Origin: Phytophthora colocasiae
Lineage: Eukaryota > Oomycota > Peronosporomycetes > Peronosporales > Peronosporaceae
NCBI GenBank assembly: GCA_018806915.1
Contig: JAGKQI010000009.1
Coordinates: 434,001-498,000 of the forward strand
Length of the DNA: 64,000 nucleotides
Direction of reading: 5' to 3'
Shown here: positions 31,272-44,296 of the stretch, one piece after another
How the letters are laid out: every line of letters starts with the position of its first letter
Numbering within the stretch: the first letter of the stretch is position 1
Translations under genes and position numbers: made by a program
The notes under the pieces: model-generated
The model's database searches: none
Told to the model about the DNA's origin: nothing
What the model saw: the letters and a program-made list of their open reading frames with translations, nothing else

Positions 31272-33574
31272 CTACTTGACTTGGAGCTGACGACTATTGC
31301 TGGCCCTGTCTCATTACGGACAGTCCCCTGTCTGATACTGGCTGGTGAAGGTGACGAGTTTTTATTGGGCAGGATGTGCTAAAAGGACTGGGCATCGATG
31401 TTGACGAACAGCTTGCTCAATTGGCTGGTCTGTCTCTGCTGGACGGGGAAGATGATGAGTTTCCAGTGGGAGACGAGATCCCAACCCGCTTGCAGTCAAG
31501 AACCCGCTGCTAAGCATAAAGAATTACTGGATCGGGCTGCAGCAAATGGACTTTCGCCGCAGTGTGCTGTTCAAATTCATGGTTGGCTGGAAAAATTTCC
31601 AGATATATGGAGTAATGCGTTCGGCCATGATTCCCCAGCTCAAGTTGAACCGTTACGAGTTACTTTGAAGACGGGTGCTGTCCCGTATCGCAGTCCGCCG
31701 CGTAAATATGCGCCGCTGCAATCTCAATTTATCCGTGAATATGTGCAGACGCTTGTGGATAATGGCCTGGTGGAACAAAACAATGCATATCGATGGGCAT
31801 GTGCGGTGGACCAGTTCGCAAACCTGGTACGCAGGACAAGTTCCGACTAACTATCGACTATCGGCCGTGAACGGTGTCACCGTTCCTATTGCGGGCACAA
31901 TGCCCTCAGCAGCAACTAAAGTTGACTCGTTTAGTGGCAAGAAGATCTTCGCCTGTTTTGACTTCACGCAGGTATTCTGGCAGTTACCTCTTCACGAGGA
32001 CTGTCGCGAGATTTTTTCATTCGTTACTCCAGATGGCGTCTTCACGCCAAAGCGTGTACCACAAAGAGCTATGGATTCTGCTCTACATTTCCAAATCCAG
32101 GTACAGACTAAGCTGGCTCCGCTAATCCCACACTCTGCGCTTGTGTGGACCGATGATGTTACCCTGTTCGCGCCGACAGTAGAAGAGTTTGTCCGGACAC
32201 TTGGTGTGTTCTTTGAGCTCGTGGCCAGTGCCAACTTCAAGCTCAATATGTCTAAGTCATCGCTGTTTGAACTTGAGATCCTATGGTGTGGCCGACTTAT
32301 CTCCAGTGAAGGTGTCCGTCATGATCCCGCTCGTGTTAGTGCTCGTGCCGAACTACCGCTACCTGAAACAGTGGCCGACTTGCAGTACTTCGTGTGCGCC
32401 ACAAATTGGCTTTACGACTCGCTACCTGACTATACACGGGTTATCGCACCTCTAAAGGACAAGCTGAACGCTGAGCGCGTTCGAATAGGATGACGCAATC
32501 GAAATGCTCTGAATGTAGCCACAACCTGGTCCGAAGAAGAACGCAGTGCGTACAGTGCTGTGGTGTCGTTGGTAGCAGACTCTGCATTAATGGCGTTTCC
32601 TGACCACGAGGCTAAGCTTCTTCTATTTACGGATGCATCAGACGAGGGCTACAGCATTGTTGTGACGCAAGTCAGACATTGGGATGTATAGCTGCCTGTG
32701 GTCAAGCAAAACCACGAGATGATCGTGTGCAAGGGTGGCATGTTCAAACATTTGAAACTAAACTGGACGATCATCGAAAAAGAGGCGTTCCCGATTGTTA
32801 GAGCTTGTCATGAGCTTGACTATCTCCTACTTCGACCTCGCGGTTTTCGTCTGTATTGTGATCACGCTAACTTGGCATTCATTTTTGCGCCAAATGTGGA
32901 CTTGAAAAAGCATGTGAGGGACCGCCTGCAGCGTTGGGCGATGCGATTAGTGGTCTAAAAAACGCTATACTATCGAACACATTCCGGGAGAAAGCAATGT
33001 ATGGGCTGACATTGTCTCTCGCTGGCATGCGCGTGATCAGGTTTCTGTAGCAGCAGTGCGGACACGTAACCACCAAGTCATCCCTGTGGACTCACTTTCC
33101 CGTCTTCGGTCCCTTGCTGATGATGGATTTCGCTTCCCAACTCGAGACGATATTAAAGCAGCTCAACAAGCTGCTTCACGCGAGCGTTCACGGCTAAAAG
33201 AGGCCTTCAGAGGACGAGGTGGATGGTGTGGTGACAGTTTACAATCGGGTAGTGGGTCCTTACTGGTGCGAAAGAGTTACTCGCTCGAATTTTCGTTGTT
33301 GCTCACTGTGGATCACAACGTCATCGAGGTCAAGAACCCATGACCCTAGCGCTAAAAGAACGTTTCTACGTGTTTAAGCTGGAAGACAAAGTGGCAAAGT
33401 TCATCCGACAATGTTTGCTATGTAAGCATTTTAAGGGGCCTCGTCTAATTCCTCGCCCGTATGGACCGCTTCTCGTGACGATCGAACGGAATGAAGTTGT
33501 TCACTGGGATTTTCTATCACTTGGAGAAGGCTTTGGTGATTTATCTTACCTTCTGGTGGTGAAGGATGGGGTTT
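31272..33574 (+). pseudogene. Element B protease end, RT, RNase H, integrase start (copy 2)
   Basis: RT is open from 31675 to 32493, since the T-run broken in copy 1 is intact here. RNase H and integrase fragments are as in copy 1, and the integrase is again cut at the junction. Confidence 0.8.
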
Positions 33575-33936
33575 AGCTTAGAGATGGCAAACGCCACGCG
33601 TTGACCCTCCAACTGGAGCAGGGCGGCCCCCATGACCATTTCGACCTCTCGGGTCCACAACAGGAGGTTCTCCCCTTCCTTCCCGTGGAAGGTCTTCACG
33701 CTGAGCGTGACGGGCTTAGCTCTCGGAGCAGGGGTAACCCCTTTTAAATTCCGCTGAATGTGCTCGACGAGAGCGTTTTCGTACGAGGCAAATGCCTCGA
33801 GGCGCGCGTTAACGGCCTCCGGCCCTTGGGACGCAAGGTGCGCCGTACCTTCCGGGCCCAGCAAGGACGTAAGCTTGTTAAGCGTGTCCCGCTGACTCGG
33901 AGTCAAGTGAGCGTAAGCTTCTGGCTCCATTCTCAC
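33541..33936 (-). pseudogene. Element A gag fragment ending in junction (copy 3)
   Basis: Same 131-codon frame and same chimeric tail across tandem junction 2 as in copy 2. No private frame-breaking change was seen. Confidence 0.75.
33574..33575. other. Tandem junction 2 (identical to junction 1)
   Basis: Base-for-base the same breakpoint as at 16852/16853. Identical junctions mean that one founding junction was copied, either by unequal exchange between tandem copies or by rolling-circle amplification, rather than two independent breaks. Confidence 0.9.
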
Positions 33937-33987
33937 AGAGAAACAGTCTTCAACTCAGGAGTTGGATTGACTACAAGTGCTACCAGA

Positions 33988-34409
33988 TGCAGCGGGGCTG
34001 CGTAGGTGTGCACGGCACAGAGGAAGTTTAGTTGACTCGTAGAGTCCTGCTTGCAAGGCACTAGCCTTCGGTTCTATACAAGAACCAGGTAGTCCACTAA
34101 ATACGGGACTCACAGAGTCAGTGTCCCTATAACAAAGGACTAACACTAACTATGTAAAATGCAAACTGATTTTTATTGACTTTATTGCCCTAATCCTAAA
34201 TGTAACGGATTTAGTATCTAGCATACTAAATCCTAATCAAAATGCAACGTGAGGCTCTGAGGCCATCTACGTATCTACTCGTGTGTGCCACACCATTATG
34301 TACCCACATAAATGTATCCATGAGTGTCACACATCATTGTGTACCCACATAAATGTATCCACGTGTGTCACACACCAACGAGAAACATTCGTGTAACATC
34401 CCCGTTACA
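33988..34409 (-). repeat. Element A 5' LTR (copy 3)
   Basis: 422-bp form with TG/CA ends. The putative primer-binding site is TGGTAGCA, as in copy 1. Confidence 0.75.
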
Positions 34410-35547
34410 ACATCTCCTTGCTCAGTACCATCCGCCAACAATACAGCAACTGTCAGCGGAATCGACATTATCATTAACTAATTGCCAGCCACACACTACC
34501 TAGACAACCTTGTTGATCATGCTGACACCGAGGTCCAAGCAGAAGATCTACTTCTTGTTCTTAGCCTTCACAGCATACACAGCCGTCGTTGAGCAGATGG
34601 CAAATGCATCCACTTTCCTGTCACTGAACACAGCGAACGCATTCGTGGTGACGGTAACCCCGTAACCACAGCCTCCACCACGACGATTTCCAAGTCATTG
34701 AGGGCGTGAGTGGCTTATACGGGCCATCTTCGCTGTTGTATACCAACCAGATGACGACGCAGGTGAGTATTAGACTCTGCGCGTACATTTTGCCGTTGTT
34801 GCCTCCCCTCCCGCTCTAATGGGATCCGTGAACTCACTAGACCGTTGTGTAATCAAACTGCTTCCGCACGATTATTCTTTAAATCAAAATAGTGACAGAA
34901 TGATGGCTGTCGACGGGTTGGCAGGTCGACGTCGCTCGATGACTGTGGGACGTCAGGACGTCATCTGAGTCGACACCGCGAAGTCGACAGCTCTACACAA
35001 TTTGCATGATATGCACAGTTCACAGTTCTTCGGCCCCTGCTCACCTATCCAAAGCAATCCGATACTTCAAAAGTATTCTTCGTGCTACAGCAAGATACGT
35101 ATTAATTGAGTTCACTTACAGCAGCGAAATACTAACAGTAATTCCTCTGGTTGCCCAAATTAAATAAACTCTTTGACAATTACTGTCGGAGTTAATTCAT
35201 TTGAGATAAAATAAAATTTTGTGTTTACTATTTTTATTTTGGTCGACACATATGATTTTTTGGTACCTCGAGCTCCGTAACCTCGAGCTCCATAGATTTT
35301 CCCGTTCTTAGCGGCCCTACACTCGCCATTCTGCCAGGTTTCCCTTGTACTTTTTTCCCGCCAATTTTTTGTACTCGGAATTCTGCCATTGTACTTGGAA
35401 TTCTACCGATGTGAACTCGGGTTTCGGCCGGCGCTGGCGGTATTGTCGGTAACCGGTGTGTGTACTCGATTTCAGGCTTCCAGTACTCGAGATTAGTCCG
35501 CACCCCACAAGTACCAAGGAAATCGCTACCAAGTTGCAGTTAAACGT
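34410..35547. other. Unassigned non-coding stretch (copy 3)
   Basis: Same content as 961-2107 but lacking 9 bases (tgtttcaag) near 34540. Confidence 0.4.
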
Positions 35548-35955
35548 GTGGCACATGAACGGACAGAGTCGGATGAAGAGTTCAACATCCTCAAACTGAA
35601 CAAAATGGGGCATAAGATCTTCCATAGCCCAAAATTGAAAACCTGGGTTGCTTATGTCCGGAAACTATGCAGCTACATGCGACGATCGAACGAGTTTTCT
35701 GCTATTGTAGAGTTGGAGAAGCGTTTTGGCACGGCGAAGTTGGCAGCAATGCTTGCGAGTTCGAAGGAGAGTGCCAAGACGGAAACCACAAAGCAATTTC
35801 TCTCGAGGTTGCAGAAGTCACAGTTCAAGATGTGGCTGGTTGGGAAGCAAAATCCCACGGATGTCAGTGAGATGTTGGCAAAGAGCTCCAATCTTGACAA
35901 CGCGAAGGTGATTCGTGATTATCAAGGTTACTTCACAGCAAACGCTGCTTACTAG
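35548..35955 (+). pseudogene. WY-domain effector relic, frame open (copy 3)
   Basis: Here the extra T near 35727 keeps 135 codons in one frame from the GTG at 35548 to the stop at 35953, and one Pro is Ser. It still lacks a start codon, signal peptide and RXLR motif, so it is annotated as a gene remnant. Whether the T is ancestral or a later change cannot be told from three copies. Confidence 0.6.
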
Positions 35956-37784
35956 CAGGGTTTGATGCATTTTTTGCACGAAATAATACGGCTATGGGCT
36001 GTGGGACGACGCAGAACTGACACTTGAAGCTCACCTTCTAAGTGATAGTGCGTCGTTGTGGCTACCACATAGATATATACCAAAACGAGGTTTTGGAAGG
36101 CACCCAATTTGTAATTGTTTTCGAGTGCTGCATGATGAATCTGGCATTTAGCTGTACTTCATGAGTACGTATGTGTGTGTTGGGGGGGGAGGGGGTCCTG
36201 TAATGTTGTCTACATTTAGGCGAAGTTTGTATTTCAAAAGCATAGAATCCACAGTTGTTGCCGTATCGCTGACACTAAAACTTAACACGGTCGTCATCGT
36301 GCTTAAAATGCAAACTTGTCGCTGGATTACGCCTGGAGTCAAGCTGTGGTCACCACGGAGCGTGAGCGAGGAGTGGGCGTGAGCTCAGAGACGCTACAGC
36401 GATGGGGGCTGGCACACGCCTTGAAGCGAATGGAGGGCAACAATTTCATGACTGATGTTCTACTGGACTTGGTGCACATAGCATGAGGCTGTAGTGGGCA
36501 AAGGCACGCGTTTCACGACTGCATGAAGCGGGAAAGACCTGGGGCACGCAGGTCTAAGTAGCTAGTTCAAGTTTGCTCGTTAGTTTTATTGTGCTTTACA
36601 AGAGTTTTGGCATACGAATAGCGCCTCTAAATCAACGACAAATCCTAAAAGTTTATCCCACAAAGGGACGTAACACAACGTTAAAAAATGTGTTTTTAGA
36701 CGCTAGCAACGGAGTGCCGCATTTAAAATCTAACAAGCGTTCTTACCACCCTTGTGGTACGTATCATACGTTTTTTAGTGAGAAGATTGCACTAACGCGT
36801 GCTGCGAGGGTAGTTTTGTAAAGCGCTATTACGATGTCTCTTCCTTTGCCTGACGAGTTGCAGGTTCATTTAACGGTGAAGTTTGGGCAGCCATACACAA
36901 ACAGCAGGTCCATTCATGGGGCACCGATTATATTTACTTTCATGCCTCGGGATGGACACGTTGTTCTTCGAGCCAAAATCGCCAACGAGCCGGAACACTC
37001 TCCCTTGCTCTCTTAGTTAGAACTTTACGCGTGAGACCAAGGTCAAATCGCAAAGCTCTGCATATTGTTGCAGTCGAAACGTTGGGTTACGTCTTAAGAG
37101 CTTCTTGGAGTTCCTCGATATAGAAACAGGGTGTTCCTCCACAAACCCTTTGACAAACTTGATGCATTGAAGAGGCCACCGTGTCTTTCATTTATTTGCA
37201 CGTTTTGTTTTTAAGCATGACGTTTCCACAGCGCCTGAAGAGCAAACCCCATCGCGAAATTGACCGTGTAGAAACTCCTATCACTGACGCTACAACCGCT
37301 AGGTCCATATCGTAGAGGTACGTTAGAACGATAGACCGCCAACGCATGTCAATTGAAATTGTAAACTCTGACTAAAGGAGAGTGTTAGAGTATTCTAGAC
37401 GTGGGTTTGACGCTTTTACTACAGCCATTCAACGAAAATCGGCCTCAAAATAACTTAACTCTTCACTTTAGACAGTTATTCAATGTTTATTCGAAGATGG
37501 CTCGCTTTAACTCAACGTTGGAGCCATCTTCGAGATTTGCTAAAACAACGAATTAGCCTGTGGTTTAGCCACAACGCGTGCAAGGCACAATACATGTTCA
37601 TTAAAAAACTTTACTTCTAAGGATCACCCCGGGTTTCGCGACAAAGCTAGCTTTGCGCTTTCTGAAGCGTAAGTTTCCGGAAGTCGAAGACTCTCCGGTC
37701 CGAAAGTTTCTTCCAAGATCTACTAAATACGACCTGTGAAAACGCATAAGTGCGAACTGAGCTAAGTTCGACTTAAGTTCGACT
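35956..37784 (+). other. Element B 5' region, non-coding (copy 3)
   Basis: As in copy 1 but with an expanded and interrupted G-run at 36182-36195, an 11-bp deletion near 37362, and one A fewer near 37602, which breaks the 85-codon ORF seen in the other copies. That loss suggests the ORF is not under selection. Confidence 0.45.
36317..36417 (+). repeat. 101-bp direct repeat (unit 3)
   Basis: Unit-3 equivalent of 2866-2966, about 14.9 kb upstream of the matching segment at 51278-51378. Confidence 0.6.
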
Positions 37785-38015
37785 ATGACGGTAGACTCGG
37801 ATGGTGATGTGGAGATGTCGCTCCCCCAACCTATCTATGAAGTGATTCGTGCACCCGAATTGTCCAGCTGGGACCATGGTGCTCTGATAGAGTGGCTACG
37901 TGAGTGGGAACGCTACGTAGAGAAGACACGTCACCGCTGCACGACCACTAGAGAGACGTATGAGAACGTGGTGGCCACGGTTAAGGGTTGTGTGAAACGT
38001 AAGACACTCAGGAAC
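37785..38015 (+). pseudogene. Element B gag, N-terminal fragment (copy 3)
   Basis: As copy 1, with one Gly to Arg change (TTTRETYE) near 37950. Confidence 0.75.
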
Positions 38016-40580
38016 GACAAAATACTATAAACACACCAAGATGTAGCGTTAAGCACAGCAAAACCTTCATGCACACAGTGCAAGAGACAGTTTGCCAGCG
38101 CACGTCGAGCACGACAGATCCTGACTTCATCCCTCCCCTCCCCTGTTTCACGCTATTTGACGGTTTGACGCTATATCCCCAAGACGACGATGGGCGCTGC
38201 TGGAGCTCTAGGGCGATGACGGCTACTGCAGGAGCCCTAGGGCACGTAGGGATTACCCGTGGTGAGGTTGGCGCTGTGGAGGGTCAACGAAAGACTCGTG
38301 CGCGCTGCTGCTCGCGCTTGTGCGTGCTGCTGGTTGGGCTCACGATGCTGGTTTGGTTCGCGACTCGTGCGCGTTGCTGTTTGGGCTCAAAGGTCAGTTG
38401 AACTGCTGTCATTTCGAGGGTGTTTTATTTACAGCACATTAATCTATTCTACTGACAATGCAGGCCCATTTGCTCGTGGCCTTCCTGCAGCTTGGCCAGA
38501 TACGCCCCCGCGTTTCCGCTTGTTGCTCCCCCGATAGACTAGCGTATCTCGACCAGCAGCGTCAACACCTCCTACAGTTCCAAGAGCATACAGTAAGTGC
38601 ACACAGGAAGCCTGCTTCGACCACAGGCGACACGGACTCGATATCTACTGCCCAGCCAGCTGGCATCCCTAACAGCTCCATTCGCGTGCTTTCGACTCCA
38701 ATCTGAGCGGAGACGGGTAGGTCTTCTCGAGAGCGGCGCTCGTTGACGTTAAACACGTGGATTGCCGGAGATGCTTGAACGTAAACGATATGATTCGCAC
38801 ATTCCGAGTTCGAACCGAGCAGAAATGCGATGGTGTTGCGCTCGGTCTTGTACTCGCGAAGCAAGCCAGCTCGAGCCATAGCGCTAGCGTGCCTAACCAT
38901 GCGCTCATCAACTCCAGGCTCCAAAGCAAAGGCACGAGCACGCACACTTTCACCTCGGCACAGGACGAGAAGCTGCTCAATGAGGGCGCCAACCATCAGC
39001 TTGCGCCTTAGCGTGACGTCACGCTTAATAGCGGCGTTGTACGTCTCACAGGGGTTGTTAGTGGTGGCATAGCCGCCCAGCGTATGATAACATTGCCATC
39101 GCCACACACGATCGTTTAACCACACCGTTCTGAAGTAGCTAACGAACCGATCTAGCTGAGTGTATCCTTCCCATTTTTGAAGAATCTCATCCTTGCGCTC
39201 TTGAAACTCCAAATCGAATCTGGAAAAGTGCATTTCGTGAACGTCGCGCATTATCATTGCTGCGATGCTGGTGTCGAAAGCCCGTGTTTTCTCGTAGATC
39301 TTCTTAGCCACATGAAAGTAGCACATCAAAAACTTATACGGGCTGCTGTCTCCTCCAAAACTTTCATTAAGCGCATTCCATTGCGCGCTATCGGCATTTC
39401 CCATTGCGAAATGAACGCGAAACGGCCTTCCAGTCACTTCAAAAAACACTTTTGACAGCATTGACAGAACCTCAGCGTAATGAGGCTGCTGCTGCTGGGA
39501 CACAATAAAAATTGCAAGAGGATGAAACTTTCTTGCACGATCCGAAATCCCAATTACTATAACCGGGTACCCAGTCTGGGTGAGCTTGTACGTGGCGTCC
39601 ACGTGCAAAATGAAAGAAGCAGGATCACGGTCAGCTTGACGGAGCAGCTTTTTCGTGATCCCAACCACAAAAGGGTGAGCATCGCTCCCATTTCCGACAA
39701 CTGGTCTGCCATCGCTATCCGTTCGCCACATAAACGTGAAAGCTGCATTGTCTTCTTCGCGCCTGTAAAACCCGTTTCACGTAGCTTCAGGCGAATAGCG
39801 CCCATGCGGTCACTGCCGCCCAGCGTTGTCGTAACATGGTGGTAAACAAAACGCTGGACAGCAGAGAGCGGTGGAGCTGTTTCCTCATCGAGGCCAAAGC
39901 GCTGAATTAGCGCTCTCCAAATACGAACAGGGCGTAGACCCTGCGTGGCCCAGTCTCGGGCGAGTTCCTTCATGGTAGGCGTTAGGCGAGGCCTGGCGTG
40001 GGCTCGCACGTGGGTAACGTGCGAGAAGAGCTCGTCCACGGCCACCACATCGTGCTCCTGGCACGAACGGACGCGCCCACGCCATGGGCACGGTGTAGCT
40101 GATACTGCCGCAGAGCACGCTTCGCACCTACAGCGTAGCAGCTGCGTCCGCATCGCGTGCGTAGCAGCATCAGCGCAGACATTGCACTGGCCAACGTCAC
40201 TCCATGCAATGGAGAATGCTTTGAGCGAGTCCAGCAGTATGTCGGCGTCCGAGCGAGGCATGCTTGGGGTGAGGGTGGTCCAGGAGAGCGGCCAAGGCAT
40301 TGGGGAGGAACTGGATGGCGAGGGAGGGGGGGAGGTGCGTATTGCAGAGTGAGCCAGCAGTACTTTGTCAGAATTGCACTAGATCCTATTGGATAAAACT
40401 GGTTTTTGCGATGAATATGATTGAATAAAAATACATTGTCGTGAGACCAGTAGATTAGTGGTTGTGGCGCGATGTATGTAGTGGCGGTCTCTCTTTGTAC
40501 GTGGAGCTAGTGGATTTTACTGTGCTGGTGAATGTGTACTGTGCCTGTTATGGTTTTTGCCGTGAAAAGGACACGTCCTC
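38016..40580 (-). mobile_element. Mutator-like element in B gag (copy 3)
   Basis: 2565 bp with the same target duplication. Confidence 0.8.
38444..40300 (-). pseudogene. MULE transposase (copy 3)
   Basis: Same open blocks as copy 2 (39731 to 38562 and 40300 to 39557) and the same shared defects. One Gln to His change lies in the Gln run near 39480. Confidence 0.8.
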
Positions 40581-40589
40581 CTCAGGAAC

Positions 40590-40804
40590 CTGGCTACCTA
40601 CGTTTTAAAGAAGCTGGCGGATGTTAGCATGTTGACATCATGAGAGCCGTGCAGGCCCGTTGCTGCACTCTCAAGAATAAGTTCGTACCTGATGTTACGT
40701 CTCGGTTCCGTCAGAAGCTCAAGGTGGACCTATCAATTGATGACTGTGACGCGCGGATTTTCCTCTACTATGAGGACTTTAAAGGTATGGAGGATAATGG
40801 TCTG
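40590..40804 (+). pseudogene. Element B gag, middle fragment (copy 3)
   Basis: As copy 1, with the same frameshift. Confidence 0.7.
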
Positions 40805-40806
40805 AG

Positions 40807-42105
40807 CCTCCGAAGAACGAGTTCAGATCGAGAGCGGAGTTTCTCGATCTGCAACAGGGCAAGGATGATGTTCACACCTTTGCCCAGCGTGCTCGATACT
40901 TGGTATCGAACATAGTGGCCAACCCGATCGACGAGGCCACCAAGGTCGTCACGTTCATGAAGGGACTAAGAGATGGTCCGGTCAAAACATATCTCTTTCG
41001 AGAGTATCCGAATACTCTCGAAGAAGCGATCAGCCTTGCGATGCAAGAGGAGTTTAGCCAGCGTCAAGCTAAACTCCATGCGAACGCGCCGAAGCCGGCG
41101 CGTCCTGTTTCGAAGACGGGAGGTCCAGAACCTATGGACCTCTCGAGTGCTACGACTGCTGGTCAACAGCAGCGTAAGAACGTCAAGGTTCGATGTTACC
41201 TGTGTGGTAACATCGGTCACTATGCACGCAAGTGCACAGCGGGCGGGCGTTCAAAAAAACGCCAAGGACCAGTAGGCGCGGGGCGTCCTACTGGTAATGC
41301 AGTCTCGCGTGTCGAACTCGGACACGCGACGTTGAAGGCTGCTGCCCCCAGCGAGAAGGTTTCTCGCTGCGAGATGCAAGATGACAAGCCAGACCTTGTC
41401 ATCCTGAACGTGATGTCGAAGAGAGTGAACTCTCTTCGTGCCCTAGTGGACTCGGGCGCGTCGAACGACTTTGTTCGACAGGGAAGTCTTCGAAGGCTTG
41501 ACTTCGAAGAGACCGACACGCCTCGCGGCGTGTTGGAGGTGCGGTTGGCAACAGGTGCCACCGTGAGGACTGAGAAGCGCGTAGTCCGTGTGCGCTTCTC
41601 TTACAAACGAAGGACGTTTGTAGAAGACCTTATCGTCTTGGATCTAGACGATAAGTTCGACTTGGTATTAGGCATGCTGTGGCTTGCACGGTATGACCCG
41701 GTGATCAACTGGGAGAAGCGTACGCTCGTACGCTTCAACAACACATGCGCGACAAAGAGCGATGTTCCTGTCAGTGCTGCACATGCACCGGCCGGTGCAT
41801 GTGAATCCCCAGTTGAGGCAGCAGCGGCCGCCGCTGCCTCCGATCGCCGCCGGCGACCATCAACGACTCCGGGAGTCGTTGTGAGAAAATGTGTGTCGAC
41901 TCAGAAATCTGAGCCGAAGGGTCGCGGTCACATGAGTGATGCTCAGATGAATGTGAATCACCTGACGCGTAAACATCTGAATGATGTTTGTCACATGAGT
42001 GATGGTCAGGTGAATCGCATTCACCTGAGAGAAGGTAACATACCGGTATCCTTAGAGGTACTTCAAGGGTCGCACCGACGACGTCGCGTTAACTCTGGGA
42101 GTTGA
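40807..42105 (+). CDS. Element D gag-protease, open reading frame (copy 3)
   Basis: The only copy in which gag remnant, CCHC knuckle and protease are one open frame (at least 401 codons, ending at 42105). The linker reads NAPKPARPVSKTGGPEP, with two more bases than copy 2. The protease has DSGASNDFV. One Pro to Leu change is seen after LVLGM. Without the N-terminal capsid half and any 5' LTR it is not an autonomous gene. Confidence 0.7.
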   Translation, partial: PPKNEFRSRAEFLDLQQGKDDVHTFAQRARYLVSNIVANPIDEATKVVTFMKGLRDGPVKTYLFREYPNTLEEAISLAMQEEFSQRQAKLHANAPKPARPVSKTGGPEPMDLSSATTAGQQQRKNVKVRCYLCGNIGHYARKCTAGGRSKKRQGPVGAGRPTGNAVSRVELGHATLKAAAPSEKVSRCEMQDDKPDLVILNVMSKRVNSLRALVDSGASNDFVRQGSLRRLDFEETDTPRGVLEVRLATGATVRTEKRVVRVRFSYKRRTFVEDLIVLDLDDKFDLVLGMLWLARYDPVINWEKRTLVRFNNTCATKSDVPVSAAHAPAGACESPVEAAAAAAASDRRRRPSTTPGVVVRKCVSTQKSEPKGRGHMSDAQMNVNHLTRKHLNDVCHMSDGQVNRIHLREGNIPVSLEVLQGSHRRRRVNSGS

Positions 42106-44296
42106 CGAAATAAATAAAATTCGGGGAACCGAAAGGCGTGCGTCAGCTCTGGGAGCTGACGCCACTGGCGCGTCGCTGCTAGTTCTGGGAACTAGCGATC
42201 GTGCATCAGCTCCGGGAGCTGATGATGCGTGTACAGGCGAACGTTCGCTGCTAGTTCTGGGAACTAGCGATCGTGCGTCAGCTCTGGGAGCTGACGATAC
42301 GTGTACAAGCGATCACTCGCTAGCGCAGGAAGCTAGCGAGAGCACGTCGACTCCGGGAGTCGACGATGCAGTTGCTTCATCCGTAGGAGCGGATGGAGGC
42401 GCAGCGGTTCAGGGAACTGAGTGCGCGGCAGGAGGTGCTGGCGGTTGCAAACGTCCAGCACCCGAAAAACCTGCGTGCTCACGTGCAGCGGTGCTGCACG
42501 CGATGAGCGGCACACAAGCAGTGCTTGAATGTGCGAGTCAGCGGAAGGAATCCGCTGACGATGGCGATAAAGTCCCGTCCAAGGTGGGATGCCTTGGACG
42601 TGGAGCGCCTGGAGCTGAGCTCCATGGCAGACCTTCGCGGCGCAAGCTCAGGGAGCTTTGCGAGTCCCAGTCCGTGACTGTGGAGGGTGTGTCTGCAGTG
42701 CAGACACCGAGTGTCAAGGCGTTGAACGTCTTGACACGAACTGATACTGCGGTACAGTATCAGAGCGCGCGGCACCAGCTCAGTGAGCTGTGTGAGTCTC
42801 AGTCCGTGACTGAGGAGGGTGTATCTGCAGGGCAGACACCGAGTGTCGAGACGTTGAACGTCTTGACACGTACTGGTACTGGGTTACAGTACCAGACGAT
42901 GCGGTTGGAGAATCCGCCGACGAGTGCGTCGGCGTTGACCGCACTTCCAACGATGAGTTGGAAGCGCTTCGCGCGAGACTTGTACGATGGACGCATCGAA
43001 CAAATTTGCATTCTCTCGGATATCGAGAGAGTGGATCGCGAAGCCGAAGAGCTGAAGCAGCTCGTCGTCGATGGGATCACTGAGGGTGATGACTCCTCAG
43101 TGCGAAGACTAAGAAGCAGCGCTTCGAGGAGCAGAGTTGGGACTCGTTGAGGTCGAGTCCCTATACGAGTTCTGCGGGAGTACAAGGATGTACTCCCGGA
43201 TGAGATTCCTTCGGAGCTTCCGAAGGACAAGGGCGTACAGCACGAGATTGATCTCGTGCCGGGCACGATGTACTGTGTTACGCGGCAGTGGCCACTGCCG
43301 CGTGAACAATACAAGCGATCGACGACTTCTTTGAAAGTCGTCGTCTTGCAGGTCAAGTGCGGGAATCAAAGTCCCCGCACAGTGCTCCAACGTTCTGTGT
43401 TAAGAAACCACAGGGCGGCTGGCGTTTCGTTCATGCGTAAAACAAGCTGAACGATGCGACGATACCGGCGCAGACGCCGATACCGCGAAAAGATGTTATC
43501 ATCGATTCGATGGCCTTGGCACTATCTTCAGTGCTCTAGATCTGCGTGATGGATTCTACCAAATCCTCATGCGTGAGAGGGACATCCCTCTCACAGCGGT
43601 AAGCACTCCAATCGGTATGCTTTGGGAGTGACTCGTCATGCCACAGGGGCTTAAGAACGCCCCTGCGACGTTCAATAGATGCATGACACATCTATTGCGC
43701 TCGGTGCGCGACTTCGCACCGAGCTACTTTGACGACGTGTTCGTCCACAGCCGGGCTGTGAACGGGAAGACGGAAATTGAGATGCACAAGGTGCATCTCC
43801 GGAAGCTGCTAGAGCTTATGAGGAAACATAAGTTGTATCTTCGGGGCGAGCGAGATACCCGTGTTGGGGTGTCTCGTGGGGAAAGACGGCGTGCGCCCTG
43901 ACCCAGAGAAGGTCAGAGTGATCAATGAATGGCCCACGCCGCCATCCAATGTGAAGGAACTGAGGCAGTATCTTGGGCTTTGCAATCGGATGTGCATTGA
44001 TGCAACACGATCACGAAGGGTGTGATCGTGTAGTCTACTATCAATCGCGTCAGCTGAAGCCAGCTGAGCGTAACTATCCCGTACATGACAAGGGGCTCCT
44101 TGCCATGAAGTATGCACTCGCAAAGTTCCAAGTGTATCTACTTGGGAGTAGACCGTTCGTGGTCTATACAGACCACGCATCATTGCGTACGGCGATTAAG
44201 TCGCCGCACATCTCGCAACGTATGGCGAGATGGTAGTCCATCTTCGCGGAGTACAACTTCCGGAAGAGTACAAACCCGGAAGACTCAATGTAGTAG
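42081..44296 (+). pseudogene. Element D reverse transcriptase-RNase H (copy 3)
   Basis: Shared stop and RNase H deletion. Additional private losses lie near 43094, 43168 and 43310, and there is a TAG at 44234 within RNase H. Confidence 0.8.

Larger units (their letters stand above)
16853..33574 (+). repeat. Tandem 16.7-kb composite unit, copy 2
   Basis: Second copy, bounded on both sides by junctions where integrase sequence abuts gag sequence. It is 12 bp longer than copy 1 through small indels. It holds the best sense reading of the D integrase tail and chromodomain (frame open to 29657) and the longest open antisense frames of D. Its T-run near 19257 is shorter than in copies 1 and 3. Confidence 0.95.
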